A stretch of 64,000 bases of DNA from Candidatus Sumerlaeota bacterium (GCA_026398535.1 JAPLSQ010000009.1:1-64000), one strand, 5' to 3'; positions 35,665 to 44,487 are shown, counted from the stretch's first letter. Made by a program: numbers and translations. The notes: generated by a model not told the origin, from the sequence alone.

Positions 35665-37116
35665 TTAATACAGTGACCAGCTTTCAACCGCGGATGTCGG
35701 CAGGACAGTCACATCGTCAAAGAATGTGCTGACATCACCACTGGTCGCGGTGGCTTCGAGCCACACCTTGAGCAGGCCATCCGAGCCCACGGACACGCCG
35801 CTGATGCCGTAATTATGATAGGCATTGTCGGGCGGCGTGAAAGTGCCGGACACCTCCGAAGCATTGCCCTGGGCGCGTATTTTAAAGTCACAGTTTCCTG
35901 TATAAATATGCCCCATCCATGCGGCAACGTCATAACTGCCAGGGGTCAGACCGACGATTTCCTGGTTAACGGTCTCCTTGGAGCCAAGGGTGTTGTTGTA
36001 GAATCGGCAGGAATTGCTGCCGCTGTGAGGGCTCCCTGTACCGGATTCCTCAAAAGCAATGCCCTTCTGAACACTCGTGCTCCAGAAGTCCCAGCCATCC
36101 TCCTGGTTGCCAGCCTCGAAGCCTGGATTCTGCAACCCGGTGAAGCTGTCAACATTGGTGATGGACACGTCATCAACATAGATGCTGGTGCCTTGGTCGC
36201 CGCTCGTAAAGCATTCGATGAAAATGTCGAAGAAACCCGAGGCGGTCACCTCGACATTTTGCAGCATCAGAGAACGCCACGCGTTGTTGGAGTCGTTGAG
36301 CGTTTCGATGGATTTCTCGCCAGCGCCGCCATTCGTGCGCAGCCTGAAGGTAATCGGATCACCGCCCCAGGGACGATGATAATACATTTTGACGTTATAT
36401 CGACCGGGAGGCACCCCGTTCAGACCCTGTGAGATCACACCCGAGAACGGCGCACCCTGCGCTGTATAGAAACGCGCCGAGTTGGTGCCTGTATGGGCCA
36501 TACCGCTGGCGTTTTCAGGAAATCCGATTCCGCCTGTCACACAGACATTCCAATAATCCCAGCCATTGGTGGCGTTGCCCGCCTCAAAGCTGTAGTTCTG
36601 CAAACCTGTCGGGGCAGGAATCAGGGAAAAGTCATCCACATAGACGCTCGTCCCCGTGGCGCCGCTGGCCTTGGCCATGCGGATGCCCACCATGAGATTG
36701 CCCGCTGCCGTCACAACGATGTTCGAGCACAGAAGCGAGCGATAGCTGTCATAGGTGCTCAAGGCGCTGGCGGTTTCCTCGCCCAGACCGCCATCGGCAT
36801 ACAGCGTAAACGTCGTGGCGTCGCCGCCATACGGCATATTGAAAAACACCTTGAGGTGGTAGACGCCCGCAGCCACGCCAGTAATGGCTTGGCTCACCTG
36901 AACTTCAAACGGATCGGTCGAGAAAAATCTCAGCGCCTGCAGTCCGGTGTGCGGTTTGTCCGAACCGTCAACCAGCGCGGGAGAGCCTGATATGTTTGTC
37001 ACCACCCACGGCGGATAGCCCCCCGTAGCACTGCCTGTCTCAAAACCGGGGTTTTGAATCTGCGCGTATGATATGCCCGCATACAACACGAGCATTGCGA
37101 GTAATGCATTCTTCAT
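35665..37116 (-). CDS. Secreted three-repeat CBM-like protein with C-terminal tag
   Basis: 483 residues from the ATG at 37116, which has GGAGAC six bases upstream and opens a signal peptide (MKNALLAMLVLYAGISYA). The rest is three tandem jelly-roll repeats of about 150 residues, each starting L/I-QN-x-x-FE-x-G and ending S-x-Y/F-x-DD-V/F, as in CBM4/9-like modules. No catalytic domain is present. It ends LPTSAVESWSLY, the shared tag. Likely a surface or secreted carbohydrate-binding protein. An operator-promoter lies at 37300-37328, and the pseudopilin follows downstream. Confidence 0.8.
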   Translation of the reverse strand: MKNALLAMLVLYAGISYAQIQNPGFETGSATGGYPPWVVTNISGSPALVDGSDKPHTGLQALRFFSTDPFEVQVSQAITGVAAGVYHLKVFFNMPYGGDATTFTLYADGGLGEETASALSTYDSYRSLLCSNIVVTAAGNLMVGIRMAKASGATGTSVYVDDFSLIPAPTGLQNYSFEAGNATNGWDYWNVCVTGGIGFPENASGMAHTGTNSARFYTAQGAPFSGVISQGLNGVPPGRYNVKMYYHRPWGGDPITFRLRTNGGAGEKSIETLNDSNNAWRSLMLQNVEVTASGFFDIFIECFTSGDQGTSIYVDDVSITNVDSFTGLQNPGFEAGNQEDGWDFWSTSVQKGIAFEESGTGSPHSGSNSCRFYNNTLGSKETVNQEIVGLTPGSYDVAAWMGHIYTGNCDFKIRAQGNASEVSGTFTPPDNAYHNYGISGVSVGSDGLLKVWLEATATSGDVSTFFDDVTVLPTSAVESWSLY

Positions 37117-37299
37117 GATAAAGTCTCCTTGCGGAATATTTGTCTGGTTCCTGTGAACCAGCCTTGCACACACAACGTTTTGTGAAGATTTAATGAAACA
37201 CCATGCGCCGGCGCTCTGTTGTCAGCATATCGCGCCGCGCACAGCTCAATGTAATGTCGTCGGTTTCCTCCTTTCGTTTGAGTTCGACAATCCCCGTTC

Positions 37300-37328
37300 A
37301 TGCAAGCGCTTGCCCTCGCGGGGATCAA
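37300..37328 (-). promoter_or_regulatory. LacI-type operator over a probable -10 (CBM-repeat gene)
   Basis: GCAAGCGCTTGC (37302-37313) is a perfect 12-base palindrome. On the minus strand TTGATC (37323-37328) could be the -35 and TTGCAT (37300-37305), 17 bases on, the -10, so the operator overlaps the -10. It lies about 190 bases before the CBM-repeat gene. The remainder of the 281-base gap 37117-37397 holds an AAAGGAGG stretch with no good frame after it. Confidence 0.6.
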
Positions 37329-37397
37329 TTCTTTCTTCATTCCTTCTTGTCTCCTTTTTCACCAGACATGCCAGTCAGCACATCCCGGCAATGAAAC

Positions 37398-39533
37398 TCA
37401 CCGTATGATGACGACTTCGTGGATATCCTCGCAAAGAATTGTGATCATGTTGCCATCAACATGCAATTGACTGTCAGGGTTCAGCTTCTCCACCGACCGG
37501 AACGGGACGTTGACCTTGATCTTCGCTCTGAAAATAGCCGGTTGCTCCATGCGCACCGATGGCTTGATCGGCTGGTTCAGACCGGGCAGCGTCACCGACT
37601 GGCGCATGGAATTGAACAACAATAGATGAACCAGAATGCGCGCGCCATCGCGCAGAATAACCGCCTCCATGTTCAACGGGGCATCGGCAATCACAACCCC
37701 GGGCTCGTATCCGAAATAACGAACAACATTATTCAACAGTTTCCTGTGCTCGGGAATCTCGTAAATGTCCGCATACGACCCATCCGTCGTGTGCGGAAGA
37801 TAAACAACTTTGCCCTTCCCATAATCGTTCACGCAAACGGCATCCGCAAGCCGCCTGTGCGGCGGATGGATGTTGTGCGAGTAAAATCTGCCGGGATAAT
37901 GCTTGCGGTGAAAGGAATCGAGCACATCGCCGCACACCCGCGCCGTGGTCGCCTTCACCCGGTGCGCCTGGCCCATCTGCAGGATGTAATGTCGGGGGTC
38001 AATCCCGTCGCCAAAGGGGGCGGGGATGTTGCGCAAGTAATGGGTGTCGCAATCCAGCGTATCGGCATAGTCAGCGCCGAATAGTCGATTGAGCTGATAG
38101 TTTGGCAGCTTGGCGCCGTCCGTCGAATACAGACTGGTGTCATATGTCGCGGCAAGATATCCGCCGTCTGAAACATATTTTTCCAGCATGGCGCATTCCG
38201 CCTCGCTCATCACGGCCACATTCGGCAGATAGACCACCGGGTATTGCGCCAGTATTTCAGCGCTCACAGTCTCATCAAACACAAAATCAATACAGTAATG
38301 GCTCTCGCTGAGCGCCTTGTAACCGCCCATGACCGGCAGCAGAAATCGCTCCTGCGCGTCGCGCCCATACAAATCGCGGGTCTTCTGCGAATAATAGATG
38401 GCCACATGCCTCGCAGGCTCGCCTTTGAAAGTGTCCCGCTTTGCGTTGATCTCTCTGAAACACTCGCCCACGCGGTCGTAAGCAACAGCATCGAGCTCGC
38501 CGGTTTGGTAGGGCTGGTCAATCAGCATGATTGTGGCGCCGTTGGCCGTCGATGTCAGCGCCTCCCACCGCAACTGATTCAATGGCTTGACCGTGAAATC
38601 CGTGATCCGGTTCATCCGCCATGCCACCATCTCAACCGCCTTGCCCGGCACAAGGTTGCGCACATAACGCGCCTCCATGCCCGGATACATGTTGCCAAAA
38701 AGCGGCGTGTAAGTCTCGCCCGTTGACATCGTGCTGTAAAGGGCGTGCCGAACGGGCATCTGGCCCACGCGCCAGTCGAAGCCCGGCGAGCCGTGGTAGT
38801 TAAACACAACATGACAGCCCGGCTTGAACTTGTGGATGTGATTGCGCAATCCCCACGCCATGCGCTCCACCGAACGGTAACGGAAATCCAGAAACTGCCG
38901 CCATGCCTCATCCCAAAGCGGTTCACGGGGCAATTCCTTGCCCGTTTCCTTAAAAAACAATTCGCGACAGTGGTCGCAATAACATGACAGCCCGCCAAAA
39001 TCGAGGTTGATCATGTCGAGATGGAATCCTTCGATATCGTATCCTGTGGCGATTTCCTCCAGCATTGTCTGCGCATACATGTTGTAACCGGGACTGTTGT
39101 GGCACACATAGTGCCATTTGCCGCAATCGGCGGCCGAGGCCACATCAATCACCGGTTGCCCCTTTTCGTTGCGCATTGTCCAGTCGGAATGCGCCTCGCA
39201 TGCATGATTGTCCCAGATGACACTGTAGTAAGCCATGATCCGCACCCCCACCTTCCGCCCCTCCTCGATCGCTTCGGCCAAGAGGTCGCGCGTTCCCAAG
39301 TTGCGGTGCTTATGCCCCGCCCTCGTGTTATAGTATGCGTTGCCGTAATGGTCCTTGGCGAAAAAATAAAGATATTGGGTCCCCGTGCCGGCCACCATCC
39401 GCATCATGGCCCCAATGTCAGCATCTTTAAGTATCTCCTCGTCCCACTCGGGGCAATGCAAGTCCATGTGGATCTTGTAAAGGGCATTGTGCAATCCCCC
39501 CGTGTTGCCTGCGGCCTGACCTGCCTGACTCAT
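37398..39533 (-). CDS. GHL6-like putative cytoplasmic glycoside hydrolase (copy 2)
   Basis: 711 residues from the ATG at 39533, preceded by AAGGAAGA about 13 bases upstream. It is a close paralogue of 12119-14269, with FFAKDHYGNAYYNTRAGHKH, GFHLDMINLDFGG and the Cys cluster CYCDHC, then a GH42-type GATase-like domain (QYPVVYLPNVAVMSEAECAM). No signal peptide is seen, so it probably acts on imported sugars. It is first in module 2 and is preceded by the operator-promoter at 39659-39681. The two copies keep all apparent key residues, so both are likely functional. The substrate is not known. Confidence 0.8.
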   Translation of the reverse strand: MSQAGQAAGNTGGLHNALYKIHMDLHCPEWDEEILKDADIGAMMRMVAGTGTQYLYFFAKDHYGNAYYNTRAGHKHRNLGTRDLLAEAIEEGRKVGVRIMAYYSVIWDNHACEAHSDWTMRNEKGQPVIDVASAADCGKWHYVCHNSPGYNMYAQTMLEEIATGYDIEGFHLDMINLDFGGLSCYCDHCRELFFKETGKELPREPLWDEAWRQFLDFRYRSVERMAWGLRNHIHKFKPGCHVVFNYHGSPGFDWRVGQMPVRHALYSTMSTGETYTPLFGNMYPGMEARYVRNLVPGKAVEMVAWRMNRITDFTVKPLNQLRWEALTSTANGATIMLIDQPYQTGELDAVAYDRVGECFREINAKRDTFKGEPARHVAIYYSQKTRDLYGRDAQERFLLPVMGGYKALSESHYCIDFVFDETVSAEILAQYPVVYLPNVAVMSEAECAMLEKYVSDGGYLAATYDTSLYSTDGAKLPNYQLNRLFGADYADTLDCDTHYLRNIPAPFGDGIDPRHYILQMGQAHRVKATTARVCGDVLDSFHRKHYPGRFYSHNIHPPHRRLADAVCVNDYGKGKVVYLPHTTDGSYADIYEIPEHRKLLNNVVRYFGYEPGVVIADAPLNMEAVILRDGARILVHLLLFNSMRQSVTLPGLNQPIKPSVRMEQPAIFRAKIKVNVPFRSVEKLNPDSQLHVDGNMITILCEDIHEVVIIR

Positions 39534-39658
39534 CGTGACAATTTCTTCCTTTATCGATTGTTTTCGCGGATCAGGTGATTCATCGCAGTGCTCACCTTGA
39601 TTCAGGTGAATCGGCCGTCGCCGACAACTTTTTCCTGACACGCGTGAGGGACATGTAA

Positions 39659-39681
39659 GGAAAGCGTTTTCCCCTCGTCAA
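39659..39681 (-). promoter_or_regulatory. LacI-type operator beside a -35 box (module 2)
   Basis: GGAAAGCGTTTTCC (39659-39672) follows TTGACG (minus strand, 39676-39681). As at 16411 and 17812, the operator fills the spacer behind a TTGAC-type -35, so the arrangement is repeated three times. It would control the GHL6-like gene and the rest of module 2. Confidence 0.68.
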
Positions 39682-39851
39682 GAATTATTTTCAAAAAATA
39701 TGACATGCCCCCCAGCCACTCCTGACCGCAACAATCGCGACCATACCCGTTCACTTTCCTCGTACGCCTTGTATATAGCGGAATGCCTTCCAAAATATAT
39801 GCGGCATTTTAACCCGTCTCCATGAAAATCAATATTCTATATTTTGCGCTC

Positions 39852-39881
39852 TTGACATGCTGGAATGCAAGCGATTGCATT
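39852..39881 (+). promoter_or_regulatory. Probable autoregulated promoter of LacI gene 2
   Basis: A consensus TTGACA (39852-39857) is followed 17 bases later by TTGCAT (39875-39880). The operator AATGCAAGCGATTGCATT (39864-39881), with perfect arms around GCGA, covers that spacer and -10. A repressor bound here would block its own gene. The half-site differs from GTAAGCG, hinting at a second specificity. Confidence 0.65.
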
Positions 39882-39920
39882 GGCCTTTGTAACTTCTTCA
39901 AAGGATCAATCTTTTTCATC

Positions 39921-40985
39921 ATGGCAATCACTATCGAAGATGTCGCCAAGGCGACAAAGGTCTCGCTGTCCACCGTTTCAAGGGTGCTCAACAATACTGA
40001 CCACCCGATCTCTGAACAGACACGCCAGCGCGTGCTCAAGATCGCGCGCAAACTGGGCTACAGACCCAACCTTCACGCAAAAAACCTCGCGACACAGTCT
40101 AACAACACCATCGAGGTTTTCCTCGACCTGACTTATGACAGCGCCGGTGAAACAGGCTTCGGAAGCTCGCTCAACCATTTCCTCATCGCCGCCGACCAGG
40201 TTGCCGTCAAAGAGGGATTCCATGTCATCCTCGACATCACCCACTCCCGGCAGCGCAATGGATACAATATGGATATGGGATGCATCCCCATTGCAGGAGC
40301 CATGATCATGTCGCCACGCCAGGAGGACACTCACGTGGAGATGCTCGCAAACTCAAAAATCCCGTTCCTCGTCGTCGGCTCCTCGGAATACAACAACTAC
40401 AGTTACGTCGACACTGACAACATCACCGGCGCAAGTCTCGCCCTTGAACACCTCATCAGACTCGGTCATACCCGCATTGCCTGCCTGGGCGGACCAGCCA
40501 ACTTCAAGCCCAGCATCGATCGCATCACCGGTTACCGCAGGGCGTTGCGCAACCATAACCTCATCGAGCGCGAGGAATGGCTGGAAACAGGTGACTGGAC
40601 ATTGTCCAACGGCTACACGAAAATGCTCATCATCCTTGAAAACACACGATCCGACCCGCCAACGGCCGTGTATGCCTCGAATGACATGCTCGCCCTCGGC
40701 GCCATGCGCGCCATCAAATCAAAAAATATCCGCATCCCCGAAGACATCGCCATCGTGGGATTTGATGACATACCGGGCACCGAAAGCACCAATCCCCCGC
40801 TCACAACCATACGCCAGCCGTTCCGTGAAACAGGACAGCTGGCCACGGAAATTCTCATCCGCATGATAAAAACAGGTTATCCGCCCAAGGCGCCATATCA
40901 TGTCCTCGTCCCGCCGAAACTCGTCATACGCCGCTCCTGCGGCTCCGTTGTCGGAAACACTGAATCCTTCGAACAGGCGCTGTAA
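39921..40985 (+). CDS. LacI-family transcriptional repressor 2
   Basis: 354 residues from the ATG at 39921. The longer frame upstream overlaps the promoter and is not protein-like. The DNA-binding part is ITIEDVAKATKVSLSTVSRV, followed by the sensor domain (VVGSSEYNNYSYVDTDNITG, AVYASNDMLALGAMRAIKSK, IVGFDDIPGTESTNPPLTTI). It is clearly paralogous to the LacI at 29173 and divergent from module 2, which it probably controls. It is followed directly by transposase remnants. A 56-base piece of its coding sequence (40450-40505) is repeated at 49782-49837. Confidence 0.92.
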   Translation: MAITIEDVAKATKVSLSTVSRVLNNTDHPISEQTRQRVLKIARKLGYRPNLHAKNLATQSNNTIEVFLDLTYDSAGETGFGSSLNHFLIAADQVAVKEGFHVILDITHSRQRNGYNMDMGCIPIAGAMIMSPRQEDTHVEMLANSKIPFLVVGSSEYNNYSYVDTDNITGASLALEHLIRLGHTRIACLGGPANFKPSIDRITGYRRALRNHNLIEREEWLETGDWTLSNGYTKMLIILENTRSDPPTAVYASNDMLALGAMRAIKSKNIRIPEDIAIVGFDDIPGTESTNPPLTTIRQPFRETGQLATEILIRMIKTGYPPKAPYHVLVPPKLVIRRSCGSVVGNTESFEQAL

Positions 40986-41041
40986 TACTGCATTCAAACG
41001 TGGTGTCGCCGACGACAAATGTCTTCAATCTCTAAAATCTA

Positions 41042-41272
41042 TCATGGAGAATCCGCCCGCGAACTCGGCAGCATCCTGAGCGCCTGAGCGTGTGCTTCAA
41101 CCCATTGCTTGCCCAGCTCAAGGCGCTTGGAACGCGTGCCCTCCTCACATGCCGGGCAGGCGCCGTCCACCTCACCTTCACCTGCAACGGCCACCTGATG
41201 GGTGAAGAAGTCACGGTCTCGAAAGGGAAATTCCTCCTCCAGATCGAAGCGTCGTGCTTGATTAGCGGCCAT
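41042..41272 (-). CDS. Small hypothetical protein with a CPAC motif, at the island edge
   Basis: 76 residues. AGGA lies a few bases before the ATG. The sequence is charged, with GACPACEEG in the middle, and ends AQALRMLPSSRADSP. I do not recognise it. Its last codons contain the 28-base sequence repeated at the other end of the island, and an IS66-like fragment follows at 41351, so it may be part of a mobile element. It could also be noncoding. Confidence 0.35.
   Translation of the reverse strand: MAANQARRFDLEEEFPFRDRDFFTHQVAVAGEGEVDGACPACEEGTRSKRLELGKQWVEAHAQALRMLPSSRADSP
41056..41083. repeat. Left copy of 28-bp direct repeat flanking the island
   Basis: Begins CCCGCGAACTCGGCAGCATC and ends CTGAGCGC. 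It is exactly repeated at 49837-49864, in the same orientation, about 8.8 kb away. Between the copies lie transposase remnants and a set of genes partly on the opposite strand to their surroundings. Confidence 0.85.
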
Positions 41273-41350
41273 CGTTTTCCTGGGAACTTTTGATCGCTTT
41301 TGGCTGTCTAACTTTTTGACACACCGATTTTCGGTTCAGGCAGGCTTCTC

Positions 41351-41490
41351 GTGGACGTTCCTTCGGATATCGGGCTTTTGAGCCCGTCGGCATTGGTGGA
41401 GTTGGTCTTGGCGCTGGTGGCTGAGAATGAGGCTTTGCGGTGCGAGTTAAGGTTATATCCAGATATCCGGATCGACCCGTCCGCGTTATG
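41351..41490 (+). pseudogene. IS66-like transposase (TnpC) N-terminal fragment
   Basis: The frame from a GTG at 41351 gives VPSDIGLLSPSALVELVLAL followed by VAENEALRCEL, which resembles the N-terminal coiled part of IS66-family TnpC proteins. It ends at a stop at 41490 and the rest of the transposase is missing. It is a remnant, evidence of past insertion at this border. The other bases of 40986-41504 (519 bases) show only the small frame at 41042 and the 28-base repeat. Confidence 0.45.
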
Positions 41491-41504
41491 AAGGAAAATC
41501 GCGT

Positions 41505-42506
41505 ATGAAAGCATTGGTGTTGGAAGAACCTGGGAATCTGCGCTTTCATTCGGCGTGGGCCGATCCGGTTGGGCCTTCGGACTGGGCCTTGGTACGGATT
41601 CGCGCTTCGGGCATTTGCGGTTCGGATTTGCCTCGGATCATGCAGACCGGTGCTTACCACCATCCGATGATCCCTGGCCATGAGTGTGCGGGAACAATCG
41701 TGAGGGGAGGAAGAAGCGGGTTGCCGTGCGGGACCCCGGTTGCCATCCTGCCCATTATCCCCTGCAAGCAATGCGAGGGGTGCAAGGTGAGCCCATTCCA
41801 CTGCAAAGCATACGATTTCATCGGATCTCGCCGAGACGGAGGTTTTGCGGAATTCTGCTTGGTTCCCTCGGAGAATCTCCTCACCTTGCCGGAAGGTTTG
41901 CCGTTGGACGAAGGGGCATTCGTGGAACCGCTGAGCGTCGCCCTGCACGTCCTGCGCCAATCCGGCATGACGCCCGGAGCCCGAGCCTTGGTGCTTGGCG
42001 CCGGGACGATCGGTCTGCTGATCGCGCAGTGGGCATCGATACTTGGCGCGGCGGAAGTCGTGGCGGCTGATATTCGCGAGGAATCGTTAGATGTGGCCCG
42101 GGCTTGCGGTCTAACCAAGGCGGTTGATTCCCGCTCCCAGGAATTCGAAAGTATGGGCGAATTCGACGTGGTATTTGAAGCCGCGGGCGCCAATGCGGCA
42201 CTGTTGGCCGGAATGGGTAAACTGGCCCCGCGTGGGGTTTTGGCAGTCGTGGGTCGCGACGTGCGCGATACGGTTATACCCGTAAGCGTCTTTGAAACCT
42301 TCATGCGTCGAGAAGCTCAGCTCTGCGGTTGCTGGGGTTACGATCTGCGCCAGGATCGGGAGTTCCTGCAGAAAACCCTGGCCGGTGGGCGCTTGAAAAT
42401 ATGGCCGATGATTACCGCCACCATTCCATTGGACGATGGTCCGGCAGTAATCAGTGGAATGTGGAACAAAGATCGTTTTTTCTGCAAAATCCTGTTCAAT
42501 CCTTAG
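41505..42506 (+). CDS. Zinc-dependent dehydrogenase, galactitol-1-phosphate dehydrogenase (GatD)-like
   Basis: 333 residues. A medium-chain dehydrogenase with catalytic-zinc residues in GICGSD and GHECAG, the structural-zinc cysteines in CKQCEGCKVSPFHC, and a Rossmann motif VLGAGTIGLLIAQW. The stretch YDFIGSRRDGGFAEF is very similar to GatD proteins, which oxidise galactitol-1-phosphate to tagatose-6-phosphate. It leads a four-gene plus-strand operon. Leucine codons here are often TTG, unlike the flanking genes, consistent with recent arrival. A product of this enzyme could feed the GatZ-PfkB fusion, but they are in different regions. Confidence 0.85.
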   Translation: MKALVLEEPGNLRFHSAWADPVGPSDWALVRIRASGICGSDLPRIMQTGAYHHPMIPGHECAGTIVRGGRSGLPCGTPVAILPIIPCKQCEGCKVSPFHCKAYDFIGSRRDGGFAEFCLVPSENLLTLPEGLPLDEGAFVEPLSVALHVLRQSGMTPGARALVLGAGTIGLLIAQWASILGAAEVVAADIREESLDVARACGLTKAVDSRSQEFESMGEFDVVFEAAGANAALLAGMGKLAPRGVLAVVGRDVRDTVIPVSVFETFMRREAQLCGCWGYDLRQDREFLQKTLAGGRLKIWPMITATIPLDDGPAVISGMWNKDRFFCKILFNP

Positions 42507-42524
42507 ATGAGGCGAAAATACTCA

Positions 42525-43565
42525 ATGTTATCCGCACAAGTTATTCGTCTGAATGAACTCCAGTTGGTGGAAAAGCCCGTCCCGGAAGCCGGCGACGATT
42601 CGCTCTTGATAAAGGTCCATTCCTGCGCCATCTGCGGATCCGACCTCCGAATCTACAAACGGGGCGATGCCCGTGCGAATTATCCGATCGTGCTGGGCCA
42701 TGAGATTGCCGGCACGGTGGCGAAAGTCGGGCGAAACGTCAAGGGTTACGCTGAAGGCGACCGCGTCTGCGCGGCGCCAGGCCACGGCTGCGGAAGCTGC
42801 CGGTATTGCTTGTCGGGCGCAAGCAACGTTTGCATCAATCCCCGCCCCTCCATCGGTTACGCATCGGACGGCGGATTCGCGGAATACATGGTCCCCCCGG
42901 AAAATGTTGTGCAATTGGGTTTCGTCAACAGGATCCCCGACAGCCTGACTTTCGATCAGGCTTCGCTTTCCGAACTTCTGGCCTGCTGCATCAATGCCCA
43001 GGAAAACACGCCTGTGCGCGAAGAGGATGTCGTGCTGATCATGGGCGCCGGACCGGCGGGCTGCCTGCAAACCGATCTGTCGAAAATCAAAGGCGCGCGC
43101 AAGACGCTGCTGACTCAGCGTAGCGTTGACCGGCTTGAACTGGCCCGCCGCTTCAACCCCGATCGTTGCATCGCCTCGTCGCAGGAGGATTTGAAGGCCG
43201 CGGTCATGGAAGAGACTGATGGCGTGGGCGCCGATGTCATCTTTGTCTGCGCACCCTCGGTCGAAGCCCAGCAACAGGCATTCCAGCTCGTCGCACCCCG
43301 CGGTAGAATCAATTTCTTCGGTGGATTGCCCAAGGATCGTTGCCACATCACGGTCAACGCCAACGAGTTGCACTACAAAGAGTTCTTCATCGGCGGCGCC
43401 TCCTCGTCGCTGGCCCGCCAGAACGCAGAAGCGCTGAATCTGCTTGCCGAGGGAAAGATCGATGCCAACAAGTACATCACGCACAAGTTTCCGCTTTCTG
43501 AAATCGCGCAAGCTTTCGACATGGTCGAAAGCCGAAAGGCCATAAAGGTGGTCGTCAATCCATGA
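42525..43565 (+). CDS. Zinc-dependent sugar-alcohol dehydrogenase (sorbitol dehydrogenase-like)
   Basis: 346 residues from the ATG at 42525, which has GAGG 12 bases upstream; another ATG at 42507 directly follows the previous stop. Medium-chain dehydrogenase motifs are clear: CAICGSD, GHEIAG, the structural cysteines CGSCRYCLSGASNVC, and a nucleotide-binding MGAGPAGCLQTDL. It resembles sorbitol/threonine-type dehydrogenases acting on polyols or their phosphates. The stop overlaps the next start by four bases (ATGA). The pair of dehydrogenases suggests oxidation of two polyols or two positions. Confidence 0.85.
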   Translation: MLSAQVIRLNELQLVEKPVPEAGDDSLLIKVHSCAICGSDLRIYKRGDARANYPIVLGHEIAGTVAKVGRNVKGYAEGDRVCAAPGHGCGSCRYCLSGASNVCINPRPSIGYASDGGFAEYMVPPENVVQLGFVNRIPDSLTFDQASLSELLACCINAQENTPVREEDVVLIMGAGPAGCLQTDLSKIKGARKTLLTQRSVDRLELARRFNPDRCIASSQEDLKAAVMEETDGVGADVIFVCAPSVEAQQQAFQLVAPRGRINFFGGLPKDRCHITVNANELHYKEFFIGGASSSLARQNAEALNLLAEGKIDANKYITHKFPLSEIAQAFDMVESRKAIKVVVNP

Positions 43566-44485
43566 ATGTCAAATTGGGTTTCGATTTGAATTGCTTCTCC
43601 AACCGGCTGATGGAACCCGAGAGTTGGACAGATTTTGTCGCTTCCTGTGGAGTGAAGACCGTCCAATACAACTTCGATCTTCTGGATCATCTTCTGCCAC
43701 GCGGAATCTGGGAACGTATCGCACGACGCACACTCGATTGCTGCGCTGAAAAGGGGATTCGCATCAAGTGCGCCTTTGGCGGGCACAATCATCATCAGAA
43801 TTATCTGGGACATCCCGACGATGAAGTGGCCCGGGCCTACGAGGATTCCTATTGCCGGATGGCCGATGTCACAGCCGCCTTGGGTGGTGAGGGTTTCGGC
43901 ACCTGTTTCGCCATCACCTCCACGGCCGTGCATAACAATCCCACCAGGCGCGCTGAGGTCTTGAACCGGGCGATCGATTCATACCGGCGTATCGCCGAGT
44001 ATTCGCGCAGGCAAGGGGTAAAATATCTGCTGTTCGAAACAACCTCCGTGCCGCGTGAAACCTGCGCCACTTTCGCGGAAACCGATTGGGTCCTGGAACA
44101 ACTCGGTGACGCGGCGATTCCGATGAAGGTCTGCCTGGATGTCGGCCATCGCAACCAGGAAAACTCGACTGCGCCCGAGGCCGATTATCGCCAATGGATC
44201 CTGCGCTATGGACGGGTCTCGCCACTAATTCATATTCAGCAATGCAATGCCGCCACCAGCGCGCACTGGCCGTTTCTCGATGAGTTCAACGGCAAAGGGG
44301 ACGTCCTCCCCGCTGAAGTGTTGCGCACCGTCGCCGACTCCGGAACGGAGGATGAGGTGCTGTTGGCCTTGGAAGTTCGCCATCGGGCGTATTTTCCAGA
44401 TGAATACGATTGGGAAAAGAATCTCCGTCAATCGGTCGATTACTGGCGGCGTTGGATCACGCTTGAAGATGAGTCCAGGAGTTAA
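43562..44485 (+). CDS. TIM-barrel sugar-phosphate isomerase/epimerase (AP endonuclease 2 family)
   Basis: 307 residues. The xylose isomerase-like TIM barrel fold is recognised by the metal-ligand positions: LLFETTSVPRE, VCLDVGHRNQE, IHIQQC and the late VLLALEVRH. Family members epimerise or isomerise ketoses, and some act on erythrulose phosphates; the precise substrate cannot be told. The start overlaps the previous gene by four bases and the next gene begins two bases after its stop, so the three form a tight operon. Confidence 0.8.
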   Translation: MNVKLGFDLNCFSNRLMEPESWTDFVASCGVKTVQYNFDLLDHLLPRGIWERIARRTLDCCAEKGIRIKCAFGGHNHHQNYLGHPDDEVARAYEDSYCRMADVTAALGGEGFGTCFAITSTAVHNNPTRRAEVLNRAIDSYRRIAEYSRRQGVKYLLFETTSVPRETCATFAETDWVLEQLGDAAIPMKVCLDVGHRNQENSTAPEADYRQWILRYGRVSPLIHIQQCNAATSAHWPFLDEFNGKGDVLPAEVLRTVADSGTEDEVLLALEVRHRAYFPDEYDWEKNLRQSVDYWRRWITLEDESRS

Positions 44486-44487
44486 CT

